From NCBI RefSeq assembly GCF_024832785.1, contig NZ_CP116615.1:3596001-3660000 (forward strand): DNA of 64,000 bases, written 5' to 3'. The position numbers were made by a program, and so were the translations under genes. The stretch comes from Fontisphaera persica. GTDB lineage: Bacteria; Verrucomicrobiota; Verrucomicrobiia; Limisphaerales; Fontisphaeraceae. Positions 1 to 8,506 of the stretch are shown piece after piece; the first letter of the stretch is position 1; each line of letters starts with the position of its first letter. The notes under the pieces are model-generated. The model did no database searches, was not told the origin of the DNA, and saw only the letters and a program-made list of their open reading frames with translations.

Positions 1-1071
1 ATTCCCCACCTGAATGGGGTCCGGAAAATCCGTCATGACCAGAGACAAATTGGCCGAAGGCGGCGGGTTGACCTGGGTGATTACCGAGGCCGTGTTGTTA
101 CCCGGCGCCGGGTCCGGTGAGCTGCTGCCCCCGATGGCGCGGACGGTGTTCTGCCCCAGCGTGCCCGCCCGAGCCACCACCGTGGCGGTCATGGTGCCGG
201 CCACCGGCAGGTTGGCGAGGCTGAAGATGACATTGGTCCCCTGCACTTCATACGTCGCCGCCGCGCCGGACATGCCAATGACATCCACCGCCATGCCAAA
301 GTAAATATCGCTGCTGGTGGCGCTTTGCTGGTGCACTTCCACCGCCAGATAATTGGTGCCCGCCACCAGGTTGGTCACCGCCACGTTGGTGGAATTCAAA
401 ACGTTTTCGGTATGCGCCGAGGAGGCACCCGTGCTGTAGGTAATATCGCCCGCCGGCAGGTTGGTGCGCCAAATCTCCACGCCGTTCAGGTACACCACCA
501 TGCCGTCGTCCAACTGGTAACGCAGGCGCAGGAGGGGATTGTTCAAACCGTTGGACACCACAAAGGTGGTGCGGAAGTAATAGGTCAGGATGCGGCTCCC
601 GTTGGCATCGAGCTGCAGCCACGTGTTGGTGGGCACCTGCCAGGTGTTGGTGTAGTTGTTGTCGTTGGCAAAGGCCCCGTAACCCACCGGCCACGAGGCA
701 TCATCATAACCCACCGCCCGCCATTCCGTCCCCAAATCCTGGCCGTTCTGATTGTACCGCCACAGCTTGTTGGTGAACCCAATTACCGCGTTGGTCACCA
801 GCGAGGAACCCGACACCGTCGCGCTGGCGCTGACAAACGTGAACCCCGCCGGCAAAAAATTCGTGAGCCGCACATCATTGGCCGCGCTGGGGCCAATGTT
901 GGACACCGTCATGGTGTAGGTCACATTGCCGCCCAGCGTCACCAGCCCCGGGGTGCCGCTCATGGTCACCAGCAGATTGGCGTTTTGCGCCCCCAACGGC
1001 GCGGCGGCCAGCCCGGCCCACAACAAGCCGCAGCCGACGGCCTTGACTAAACTTCTAAACATGCGCCTCAT
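1..1071 (-). CDS. Secreted DUF11-repeat protein, C-terminal part outside the window
   Basis: Read leftward from the ATG at 1071, an open frame of 357 codons runs off the left edge without a stop. Residues 1-29 look like a signal peptide (basic MRRMFRSLVK, hydrophobic core, likely cut after PLGAQ). Residues about 33-90 form a DUF11-type Ig-like repeat (NVTYTMTVSNIGPSAANDV). A β-rich, Asn/Thr-rich segment follows to about 245 (DDGMVVYLNGVEIWRTN), and a second DUF11 repeat begins near 340 (ANLSLVMTDFPDPIQVG). Such repeats occur in surface or secreted proteins of Verrucomicrobiota and Planctomycetota. It is the last visible gene of a four-gene leftward run, 25 bp after the previous stop. Specific function unknown. 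Confidence 0.8.
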   Translation of the reverse strand, partial: MRRMFRSLVKAVGCGLLWAGLAAAPLGAQNANLLVTMSGTPGLVTLGGNVTYTMTVSNIGPSAANDVRLTNFLPAGFTFVSASATVSGSSLVTNAVIGFTNKLWRYNQNGQDLGTEWRAVGYDDASWPVGYGAFANDNNYTNTWQVPTNTWLQLDANGSRILTYYFRTTFVVSNGLNNPLLRLRYQLDDGMVVYLNGVEIWRTNLPAGDITYSTGASSAHTENVLNSTNVAVTNLVAGTNYLAVEVHQQSATSSDIYFGMAVDVIGMSGAAATYEVQGTNVIFSLANLPVAGTMTATVVARAGTLGQNTVRAIGGSSSPDPAPGNNTASVITQVNPPPSANLSLVMTDFPDPIQVGN

Positions 1072-1096
1072 GATGCTGCCGGCCCTCGCCGCCGGC

Positions 1097-4000
1097 TCAA
1101 GGTTGCGTTAAACCAATAAACGGCTCGACCCGCAGCCGGTAATACCGCGGCGCGCCCGGATGCACCGGATCCAGCACCGTCAGCCGCCCGTTCTGCGGCC
1201 CCTGCGTGATGGTGGTCAGCGGCAGCCACGGCCCGGCCGTTAAATTGGTGGTGTACTCCACCAGACTGGTGGAGTGCCGGATGGCCATCCAGGATAATTG
1301 CGCCTGCAAGGCCGGCGTCCGCACAAACTCCACCCGGAAATCCAGGTCCCGCCCGCTCGGCCACGGCGTCGGGTCCAGTTTGTTCGGGATGCCGTCCGCA
1401 TCCAAGTCCGAGAACATGCTCTGCAACAGCGCCGCATTCAGCGTGACGGTGCGCCCGTCCACCACCAGGTTGGTGGAGCTGAACGCGCCCGTGTACTGGT
1501 ACACCCAGCGCAACCGCCCACCCAGCGCGCCGTTGAGCTTGTCCGGCGACAGATTGGCGTTGGCAAAGTAAATGGTCAGATTGGGCGCAATCTGCAACGC
1601 GCTGGCCACATTGGTGGCAAACCCGCGAAACTCCAGGTAATCCACATACAGCGCATCGTTGGTCCCCGCCCCGGCAAACTCAAACAACGCCAAATCCGCG
1701 CCATCCAGCACCAACTGCCCCAGCGCCACATTGTTGGAATATCCCGCCGGCGTGGCCCCCAGATTCCGCCCCGCCCACACGTGCCGCACCAGCGTGTTGA
1801 AGGCCGCATGCGAGGTGATGCGCGTGCCCAGCAAGTTGCCCGTGCGCGGCCGCCGTGGCAGGACAAAGCCATCGGCCACCTGCCAGTCATTCAATGACGC
1901 CGGCCCGCCGTCCGTCAGCGCGTTGGTCACGTCCAGCAGCAACGCCCCGCCCGCGCTCAGCGCCGAGCCGACCGCGGTCAGATTGGCCGCCGTGATATCC
2001 ACATCCGAGAGCGCGCTGATCCAGCCCCCGGCCAGCGTGCCGTTGGTCAGGCGCCATTGCACGCCCCCGGAAGAGGCCACCAGCGCGCCGCTGTTCACCA
2101 AATTCGTGGCGTACACCCGCAGCGACGCCCCGGTGATGTTGCCGCGGTTGATGAAATTCAGATACGGCACCTCCACCACGGCGGGCTGGCCGTAGAGGTC
2201 ATTGGTCGCCAGCCGCGTGGAGAAATCCGCCGCCAATTGCACCTCGATGTTGCCGTCGTTGGTCAGGTGTTTCAGCCGCGGAAACGTCTCCGGCCCCCAC
2301 GCCGAGCCGGAGGGCAGCACCAGCCCGGCCTGCCGGAAGGCGTCGCCCGAAATCGTCAAGGAATCCGCGTCCACCTTCAAGGCGGTGACGGCGGTAATGG
2401 CATCGTCTATCACCACATTGGTTGCCCGGGCCGTGAACTCCCACAAATACACCGGGACGGTCGGACTAAACTCGAAATCCACAAACATCACATGGTACTC
2501 CAGCTCATTGGTCTCCCAGTTGCCAGTGGACTGGTTTTGATTGGTGTAATCCACCGACCACACCGCGCTCCACGCGGCAATTTGCCCCCAGAAACGGTTG
2601 TAAGTGCTGGCCACCAGATTGGTGATGCGCAACACGCTTTGCGTGCTGCCCAAATCATACTTGATCATGGGCGCATCCACCATGCCCAGGGTGTTCCCCA
2701 CCAGGTTGGACGCCACAATGCTCACCACATTGTCCGCATGGATGCGGGACTGCCGCAAATCCAGATGGTCGGCCTGAATTTCCAAACGCCCCGTGGCGTT
2801 GGTGGGGTCCGCATACAGGACGGGGGTAATCATACCCAACCCCAATAAATCATTGGTGGCATTGACCAACGCCGAATAGGCCGCATACCGATACGTCGCC
2901 CGGTTGGTCATCGCGTTGGCCGGATAAAACGTCACGTTGCTGTAAGCCAGATTGGGGCCTACGGAGCTAGTCCACAGAACCGGCGGCTCAAAGGTTAACT
3001 CATAGTTGTTCGGACGCCGCGTGCCAGTGGGCGAGAGCGTGCTGTCGGCCAGATATGCCTTGCGGTCATAACCGGTCAGCAGGTTGAAATTGGTCAACTG
3101 CATCGAATAATCGGTGAGGTACAGCGTAAGCTGCCGCGTGGCCTGCATGACGGGATCAAAATAAGTCGAGCGCAGCTCCACCACCGGGGCCGACTGGCTA
3201 CCCCCGCCCAGGAAGCGCACCGTGGGCACGATGCCATTGGCCCAAGTGAGGTTGTTGGTGGGCAGGAAGACCACTTGAATCACAGCGCTGGTCTGGCTGA
3301 CCCGGTTGCTCAGCACAAAGGCGTCATATTGCCCATAAGAACTGGAGAGGCCAAACAACGTCGGCAGGCTGGTTATGTTGGTCTGGATGCGATTGCGGCC
3401 TCCAAGCGCCAATTGCAACACCTGATGGGTGGGCGTGTTCGCGTAAGGCGTCGCGAAGCTGCCCTGCTGCAGGAAGGGCAAATTCAGCGCCGCCCCGTTG
3501 CTGCCGCTCAGCGTGCCGTCGCGGCCCACCGCCCAATAGGCATCCGTCACCCCGCGGGGATTGATATAACCACTGGATACGGTAATCGTGGACAAATCCA
3601 CTTCCAAGTATTCCGGATCCCCGCCCACCCGAATAAAACTGCGGGAAAGATTCACGTTCTGACCCACCAGGCGCAGCAGGCCCTCCACGCCCACGCTCAA
3701 CTGGCCGGGGTTGACAATGTTGGTGGCCCACATCTCCAGCCGCGAGCTGGCGTAGATTTTGCCTTGATTGTGAATCACCGCCGCCGGAAACCGCTCAATC
3801 ACCGCCGGGCTGGTGTTGGTGCTGAAATCCAGCCGGAACCCCGGATAGCCCTCCATCCGGCCGCTGGTTTTGTTGGTGAAATACAGCGTGTACAGCGTGT
3901 CAAACGGCAAACCATACGCGCCTATGATGGAGCTATACCCCACCGAGAAAAGCGCGCTGTTGATGAACACCGTGGCCGCCACCTGCGGCGGGTAAGGCTG

Positions 4001-4123
4001 ATAGGTCGTGTCGCTGTTGTTCTCATATACCGGCTGGCCCTGGCCCCAGAGTTGGACAGCAACCATCACGCCCGCCAGCAAGCCGGCGGCGCATGACCTC
4101 ATCGTGGTAAGACTTCTGCGCAT
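1097..4123 (-). CDS. Large secreted Asn/Thr-rich repeat protein with C-terminal calcium motif
   Basis: 1008 residues. Residues 1-28 are a signal peptide (MRRSLTTMRSCAAGLLAGVM, ending near LWGQ). The body is β-rich with recurring 'ATNLV' and 'DVTNAL' segments, reminiscent of β-helix or adhesin-like proteins; no catalytic motif is visible. Near residue 910 a thrombospondin-3-like calcium motif appears (SDLDADGIPNKLDPTP). After it comes a ~90-residue C-terminal module ending in PRYYRLRVEP, similar to the end of the protein encoded at 5546-7450. It starts 12 bp after the upstream stop, so it is probably co-transcribed. The signal peptide and repeats are seen; a structural or adhesive role is inferred. 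Confidence 0.8.
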   Translation of the reverse strand: MRRSLTTMRSCAAGLLAGVMVAVQLWGQGQPVYENNSDTTYQPYPPQVAATVFINSALFSVGYSSIIGAYGLPFDTLYTLYFTNKTSGRMEGYPGFRLDFSTNTSPAVIERFPAAVIHNQGKIYASSRLEMWATNIVNPGQLSVGVEGLLRLVGQNVNLSRSFIRVGGDPEYLEVDLSTITVSSGYINPRGVTDAYWAVGRDGTLSGSNGAALNLPFLQQGSFATPYANTPTHQVLQLALGGRNRIQTNITSLPTLFGLSSSYGQYDAFVLSNRVSQTSAVIQVVFLPTNNLTWANGIVPTVRFLGGGSQSAPVVELRSTYFDPVMQATRQLTLYLTDYSMQLTNFNLLTGYDRKAYLADSTLSPTGTRRPNNYELTFEPPVLWTSSVGPNLAYSNVTFYPANAMTNRATYRYAAYSALVNATNDLLGLGMITPVLYADPTNATGRLEIQADHLDLRQSRIHADNVVSIVASNLVGNTLGMVDAPMIKYDLGSTQSVLRITNLVASTYNRFWGQIAAWSAVWSVDYTNQNQSTGNWETNELEYHVMFVDFEFSPTVPVYLWEFTARATNVVIDDAITAVTALKVDADSLTISGDAFRQAGLVLPSGSAWGPETFPRLKHLTNDGNIEVQLAADFSTRLATNDLYGQPAVVEVPYLNFINRGNITGASLRVYATNLVNSGALVASSGGVQWRLTNGTLAGGWISALSDVDITAANLTAVGSALSAGGALLLDVTNALTDGGPASLNDWQVADGFVLPRRPRTGNLLGTRITSHAAFNTLVRHVWAGRNLGATPAGYSNNVALGQLVLDGADLALFEFAGAGTNDALYVDYLEFRGFATNVASALQIAPNLTIYFANANLSPDKLNGALGGRLRWVYQYTGAFSSTNLVVDGRTVTLNAALLQSMFSDLDADGIPNKLDPTPWPSGRDLDFRVEFVRTPALQAQLSWMAIRHSTSLVEYTTNLTAGPWLPLTTITQGPQNGRLTVLDPVHPGAPRYYRLRVEPFIGLTQP

Positions 4124-4135
4124 GACCCAAAAAAG

Positions 4136-5518
4136 TTAACGTGATTGCACCTGCTGCTCGATGTACTGAATGCTCAGGATGCTGGGAAAAACCACCGGCG
4201 CGTTGGTGGTGCCGTCAAACGCGCCCCACACGGCCGTGCGGCTGGCGTTGGCCTCGTCAAAGTAAGTGTCGTCGTTCAAAAACGCCGGCAACAGCGTAGT
4301 AAAAGAAATAATCGCCGGCCCGGACAACGTCCCCGGCCCGGCCTGGGTGGTGGTGCCATTCAAGGCGTCATTGGAGGTGAACGTCACATTGCGCTCAATC
4401 GCTACCGGCATCGGCACCCCCCCCGTCACCCCCAAATCCTCGGCGGTGAAGAGGATGTCCGGTGTCGTGACCGTGCGCGCCACATATTGGGGATAAGCCA
4501 CGAAATTGGTGATGACCAAATCCGTGTAGTAATGGGTGTAAGGCACCAACTGCTGCCCCAGCAACGAATCATAATCCACCCGCTGGAAGGTGATTTTTTC
4601 AATGCCCGGCCGCAGCCCGGTCGTCTGGATGGTGTTGGTGCCGGTGCCCCCCCAGAAATTGGTTTGCAAGGTGGCATTGGTCGGCCACCAAATCATGTAG
4701 CCCCCGCCGGTGCCGCCCCCCAGCCCGTTGGTCACCCCCGCCGCCAGATTCTCCACCGCAAAATTGTGGTAACGATACAGATACCGCAACCCGCCCACAT
4801 CATCCCGGGTTAAACCCGTGAAATACTGGCCGGCCACCGAGTTCTGCGCGGCCACGCTGGTGTAAGTCAACGCCAGGGGATCAGTCACAAACTCGATCGC
4901 ATCGGCATAATCCCCCGGCCTCAACGGCTCCAGCACCTGGTAGGAATAGGCGGTGCCGTTGACCAGCCGGGTGGGCACCCATGTCACCGGATCAAAATTG
5001 CGCTGAATGACCAGATAGTTGGTGACGGTGGTATTTCCCACCGTTTGCAACTGCCGCGCCCGCAAACAAAACGCCCACCGCTCCGGCTGCGCCAGACCCA
5101 ACAATTCAATCAGGTACTCCATCGTAGTGGATTTCAAATCCCACACCCCTAAAGCCTGCGCCTGGTAATTAACCCGTTTGGCGTCCAGCGGGAATTCTGT
5201 AAGATTCGAGCTTAAATTGGACACCGGCGGCAGCGCGTTGAAAATGGCGATGGCCTTTTCCACCTCCTCCACCCCGCGCTGGCCAAAGTACAACAGAAAA
5301 CTCCGGTCAAAAGCGTAAGTGATGACCGGCACATTCCACCGATAACCCTCGGTCAACCCCATGGGGCCGCCAATGTCCTGGCGCCCCGGCGAAATCTGGT
5401 AGCCAATTGCGGGCGTCTGCCACGTGTCCCAAATGCCCAGCAGCGAAAATGCCCGCACGGGCGAGGAGGCCGTCAACGCCAGCATCACCGCCAAACCCAC
5501 TGCTCTGAATCGTTTCAT
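4136..5518 (-). CDS. Secreted matrixin-like protein lacking the HExxH zinc motif
   Basis: 460 residues with a signal peptide (MKRFRAVGLAVMLALTASS, cut near VRAF). The first half resembles the metzincin/matrixin layout: an early strand VITYAFDRSFL, a helix GVEEVEKAIAIFNALPP, and near residue 235 the segment LTRDDVGGLRYLY, which matches the 'DD-x-GI-xx-LY' end of matrixin catalytic domains. However, no HExxHxxGxxH sequence is present anywhere in it, so proteolysis is doubtful. The remainder is β-rich with 'TN' dipeptides. It lies between two other secreted-protein genes (12 and 27 bp gaps). Either a pseudo-enzyme or a convergent resemblance; function unknown. Confidence 0.72.
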   Translation of the reverse strand: MKRFRAVGLAVMLALTASSPVRAFSLLGIWDTWQTPAIGYQISPGRQDIGGPMGLTEGYRWNVPVITYAFDRSFLLYFGQRGVEEVEKAIAIFNALPPVSNLSSNLTEFPLDAKRVNYQAQALGVWDLKSTTMEYLIELLGLAQPERWAFCLRARQLQTVGNTTVTNYLVIQRNFDPVTWVPTRLVNGTAYSYQVLEPLRPGDYADAIEFVTDPLALTYTSVAAQNSVAGQYFTGLTRDDVGGLRYLYRYHNFAVENLAAGVTNGLGGGTGGGYMIWWPTNATLQTNFWGGTGTNTIQTTGLRPGIEKITFQRVDYDSLLGQQLVPYTHYYTDLVITNFVAYPQYVARTVTTPDILFTAEDLGVTGGVPMPVAIERNVTFTSNDALNGTTTQAGPGTLSGPAIISFTTLLPAFLNDDTYFDEANASRTAVWGAFDGTTNAPVVFPSILSIQYIEQQVQSR

Positions 5519-5545
5519 AACCTTGTGCCTCGAAAAACGCCTGCC

Positions 5546-7450
5546 TCAACGCAATCGCAAAACGCGATAAAATCCGGTGGACCCCGGCCCGGAAACCGCC
5601 ACCGAGTCCGTATTCGTCGCCGCCAGCCGCGGCGCGCCATAATCCCGCCAGTCACCCAGCCGGTCTGCGATTTGCACCTGATACACCTGGCCGGGTTGCG
5701 TGTTCCAATTCAGCCGATACCCCTGCGGCGAGGAGCTGATGCTCATTTTCAGCACGCTCTGCGCGTCCCGCGGATTGGTCCCGGCCAGAAACTCCAACAA
5801 GTTCGAGACGCCGTCCCCATCGCTGTCCACCTGCCCGCCCGGCCACGCCGCCGGGTTGGGTCCCCAATACCGGGCCTGCCAGTCATCCGGCAACCCATCG
5901 TAATTATCGTCCGCCCCCCAGGTGCTGCCGGTCGCAACCGCGGATTGCGGGGAAACGCGCCCATCGGCCAGCCGATACGCCAGCCGCACGGTGTGCTGGC
6001 TGGCCGGGGCCAGATTCACCAGCGTGTGCATGTTGCTGGTCACCACCACCGGCGTGGTGGCGCCGTCCACATACAGCTCATAAGCCGTCACCGGCAGGCC
6101 TTCGAGCAGCGGCCACGTCACACTCAACCGGCTCTGGCTCAGCGCCGTGAGGTACGGCGCCGGCGGCGCCTCCAGCGGCGCCTGCTGCAAGTCATAGCGC
6201 CGCGCCCGCAAATCAAAACTGGTGTTCAAATTGACGTAGGTGGTCCAGGTCACCATGAATTTGTCCCGTCCATTGCTGGCCGCCACCGGATGCAACTGCT
6301 GATTCAGGGTCAGCTCGTTGCATTGAATTTCACTGCCCAACAACTGGCCGCTCGCCCCCACCAACTGCCCAAACACGCCTTCGCGCGAACCGTCCTGCCC
6401 CAGGCTCGTCCAGACCACCAGGGCGTCATCGCCCAACGTGGCCACCGAGGGCGTATATTGATCGCCGTAGGTGAAGGTGTTGATGCGGAAGGCGTTGCGC
6501 TGCACGGCTTTGCCCAGCGCCGAAAACGTCACCCCAAACACGTCCCAACTGTTTTCCGGCGCGTAAAAATCGGCATCGCGCAACACCGCGGCGCGCTGGC
6601 CCCACACCACGATGTAACCGCCATTGGCCAGCGGCGCAATGGCCGGGTTGGCGCAAATATTGGTGGTGGTGCTGATGGCCACCTCCCCGCCCAACGGCAC
6701 GCCCTCCGGATTGAAAAGCTGCCCAAAAATCCCCGCGCGCACATTGTCGCCCGAGGTCTGATGCTCGGAAACCCAAACCACCACAAAATTGCCGCCCGCC
6801 AGCCCCGCCACCGCCGGGGTGCGCTGGTTCAAGTACGTGCTGGTGCTCACCTTGAATTCGGCGCTCAGCGGCACACCCGCCGGGCTAAAACGCCGCGCAT
6901 ACACCCCCTGATAACTGCCGTCCTGCTCGAAACTGCCCCACGTGATGATGACATTGCCGTCCGCCAGCACGGCCACCGCAGGATTGATTTGATCAAAGGC
7001 CGTGGTGGTGTTCACCTGTAAATCGCTGGTAATAAACGTGCCATTGGTGGCAATAAAAGTGGCATAAATGTCCCACGAACCACTTTGATTCCCCTGCCAC
7101 ACCACCACCGCCCCGCCGTCCTGCAACCGCGCCACCCGCGGACGGCTTTGCTCCCGCGCCCCCTGCTGATTCACCCGAAAAGAGCCGTAAATGCCCACCG
7201 CGCCCGCGCCCAGCCGTTGCGCCACAATGGCGGTATCCTGTCCATCGGTCATGTTGTCCTGCCACACCAGGTAGCCGCCCTCCGGCCCCAGCGCCACCGA
7301 CGGCATCACCTGGTCCCCCACCAGGGCGCCCACGGGCGCGTACTCCGGGCCGGCCGGGCCATAGGGGATTTGTCCCCAGCCCGCGACGGCACACCACACC
7401 GTCAGGCTCGCCACCGCGAGTCTTTCACACACGCGTACAATTGCTGACAT
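5546..7450 (-). CDS. Secreted seven-repeat β-propeller protein with fibronectin-like and calcium-motif C-terminus
   Basis: The ATG at 7450 is preferred over the longer frame from 7489: it has AAGGAAAG about 7 bp upstream and gives a clean signal peptide (MSAIVRVCERLAVASLTVWC). Length 634 residues. Seven repeats of about 50-55 residues follow, each with a core like 'VVVW...DG...VxxxxF...G', for example YLVWQDNMTDGQD, VVVWQGNQSGSWD, IITWGSFEQDGSY and LVVWTSLGQDGSR, which suggests a seven-bladed propeller. Then comes a fibronectin-III-like stretch and DSDGDGVSNLLEFLAGTNP, a calcium-binding motif, before a C-terminal module ending GFYRVLRLR. It is the first gene of the four-gene secreted-protein run. 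Ligand or substrate unknown. Confidence 0.82.
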   Translation of the reverse strand: MSAIVRVCERLAVASLTVWCAVAGWGQIPYGPAGPEYAPVGALVGDQVMPSVALGPEGGYLVWQDNMTDGQDTAIVAQRLGAGAVGIYGSFRVNQQGAREQSRPRVARLQDGGAVVVWQGNQSGSWDIYATFIATNGTFITSDLQVNTTTAFDQINPAVAVLADGNVIITWGSFEQDGSYQGVYARRFSPAGVPLSAEFKVSTSTYLNQRTPAVAGLAGGNFVVVWVSEHQTSGDNVRAGIFGQLFNPEGVPLGGEVAISTTTNICANPAIAPLANGGYIVVWGQRAAVLRDADFYAPENSWDVFGVTFSALGKAVQRNAFRINTFTYGDQYTPSVATLGDDALVVWTSLGQDGSREGVFGQLVGASGQLLGSEIQCNELTLNQQLHPVAASNGRDKFMVTWTTYVNLNTSFDLRARRYDLQQAPLEAPPAPYLTALSQSRLSVTWPLLEGLPVTAYELYVDGATTPVVVTSNMHTLVNLAPASQHTVRLAYRLADGRVSPQSAVATGSTWGADDNYDGLPDDWQARYWGPNPAAWPGGQVDSDGDGVSNLLEFLAGTNPRDAQSVLKMSISSSPQGYRLNWNTQPGQVYQVQIADRLGDWRDYGAPRLAATNTDSVAVSGPGSTGFYRVLRLR

Positions 7451-7539
7451 ATCGTTCTTTCCTTCTACCAATCCAGCACCGTTTTGCAAACCTTATTGTG
7501 CCTGCCGGGACACCTTTTTTGGGGGCCCGCCAGGCCCCT

Positions 7540-8433
7540 TCAAAACAACTCACCCTGGGTGCCAATGGCCGGCCCCAGCTCTTTGAGCAGCGAACGAAAG
7601 CCCCATTGCGCGTAAAGTTCACGCAACCGGCGCGCATCCCGCCGCCCAGGCCGCAGGCGTTCCAGGTCCACCTGCCCCGGCAGCCGGTCATTGAGCCGGA
7701 TCAGCCGTTGATTGCGGCGCACCACGGCCTCTGCCGCTTGCAGGGCAGTGCGCAAGGTATCGCTGTTCAGGTCGTTCAAGTGCTCGAATATCGCATTTAT
7801 CGTGCCAAATTGCTGCAACAGTTTGGCCGCCGTTTTCGGCCCCACCCCCTCCACCCCGCGGATGTTGTCCACACTGTCCCCAATCAGGCTCAGCCAGTCC
7901 ACCACCTGCCCCGGTTGCACGCCCGTCTTTTCCACCACCCGCTCGGGCGTCCACAGGGTTTCCGCGTCGTCATTGGGATTCAACAGGGCCACCTGCGGGG
8001 ACACCAGTTGCATGAAATCCTTGTCCGGACTGGCAATGATGACCGCCGCCCCCTGCTCCACGGCCTGCCGGCTGGCCGTGGCAATCCAGTCATCCGCTTC
8101 CACCCCGTCTTGGCAAAAACTGGCCAGTCCGGCCGCTTCCAGCCAGGCTTGGATGCCGTCCAGTTGCCGGGCCAGGGCATCCGGCATGGGCGGGCGCTGG
8201 GCTTTGTACTCCGGCAACTCGCTGAGGCGCTCGGCTGCCATGCCGCCGTCCCAGGCCACCTGCAAAAACTCGGGCTGCCATTGCGCCTGCATTTTGCCCA
8301 GGGTCTTGATGAAACCGAAAATGGCATTGGTCGGCGAGCCATCGGGGGCTGCAAGGTTGCGGATGGCATGAAAAGCGCGGTAGGCGAAGGCATGGCCATC
8401 CACCAGCAACAGGCGTTTGTGTCTGGGAAACAT
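7540..8433 (-). CDS. Stand-alone 5'-3' exonuclease (DNA polymerase I N-terminal-type FEN nuclease)
   Basis: 297 residues from the ATG at 8433 (MFPRHKRLLLVDGHAFAYRA); the longer upstream frame runs into the pilus-operon terminator and is not credible. It carries the FEN/5' nuclease acidic motifs in order: LLLVDG, EADDWIATAS, SPDKDFMQLV, and the helix-hairpin-helix block GDSVDNIRGVEGVGPKTAAK. This is the nuclease part of DNA polymerase I without the polymerase. Enzymes of this type cleave 5' flaps and RNA primers during Okazaki fragment processing. The gene follows the pilus operon on the same strand but is separated from it by a terminator. Confidence 0.92.
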   Translation of the reverse strand: MFPRHKRLLLVDGHAFAYRAFHAIRNLAAPDGSPTNAIFGFIKTLGKMQAQWQPEFLQVAWDGGMAAERLSELPEYKAQRPPMPDALARQLDGIQAWLEAAGLASFCQDGVEADDWIATASRQAVEQGAAVIIASPDKDFMQLVSPQVALLNPNDDAETLWTPERVVEKTGVQPGQVVDWLSLIGDSVDNIRGVEGVGPKTAAKLLQQFGTINAIFEHLNDLNSDTLRTALQAAEAVVRRNQRLIRLNDRLPGQVDLERLRPGRRDARRLRELYAQWGFRSLLKELGPAIGTQGELF

Positions 8434-8455
8434 ACGGTTGTCCCGCGCCCCGCCA

Positions 8456-8487
8456 ATTAAAAAGCCCCGCAGCAAGGTTGCGGGGCT
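8456..8487 (-). terminator. Rho-independent terminator of the pilus/secretin operon
   Basis: On the minus strand, 20 bp after the secretin stop, AGCCCCGCA pairs with TGCGGGGCT (9-bp stem, arms 8479-8487 and 8463-8471) around a short loop, followed by a run TTTTTAATT. The position between the secretin gene and the exonuclease gene fits the end of the operon. Confidence 0.85.
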
Positions 8488-8506
8488 GGCCCAGAAAAAC
8501 CGGCTT

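Noticed and set aside
14-304. Small plus-strand frame at the left edge
   Set aside because: It lies opposite the DUF11 gene, which has continuous protein-like sequence and a signal peptide on the minus strand.
5525-7021. Long plus-strand frame opposite the propeller gene
   Set aside because: Arg/Pro/His-rich shadow; the minus strand shows a signal peptide and seven coherent repeats.
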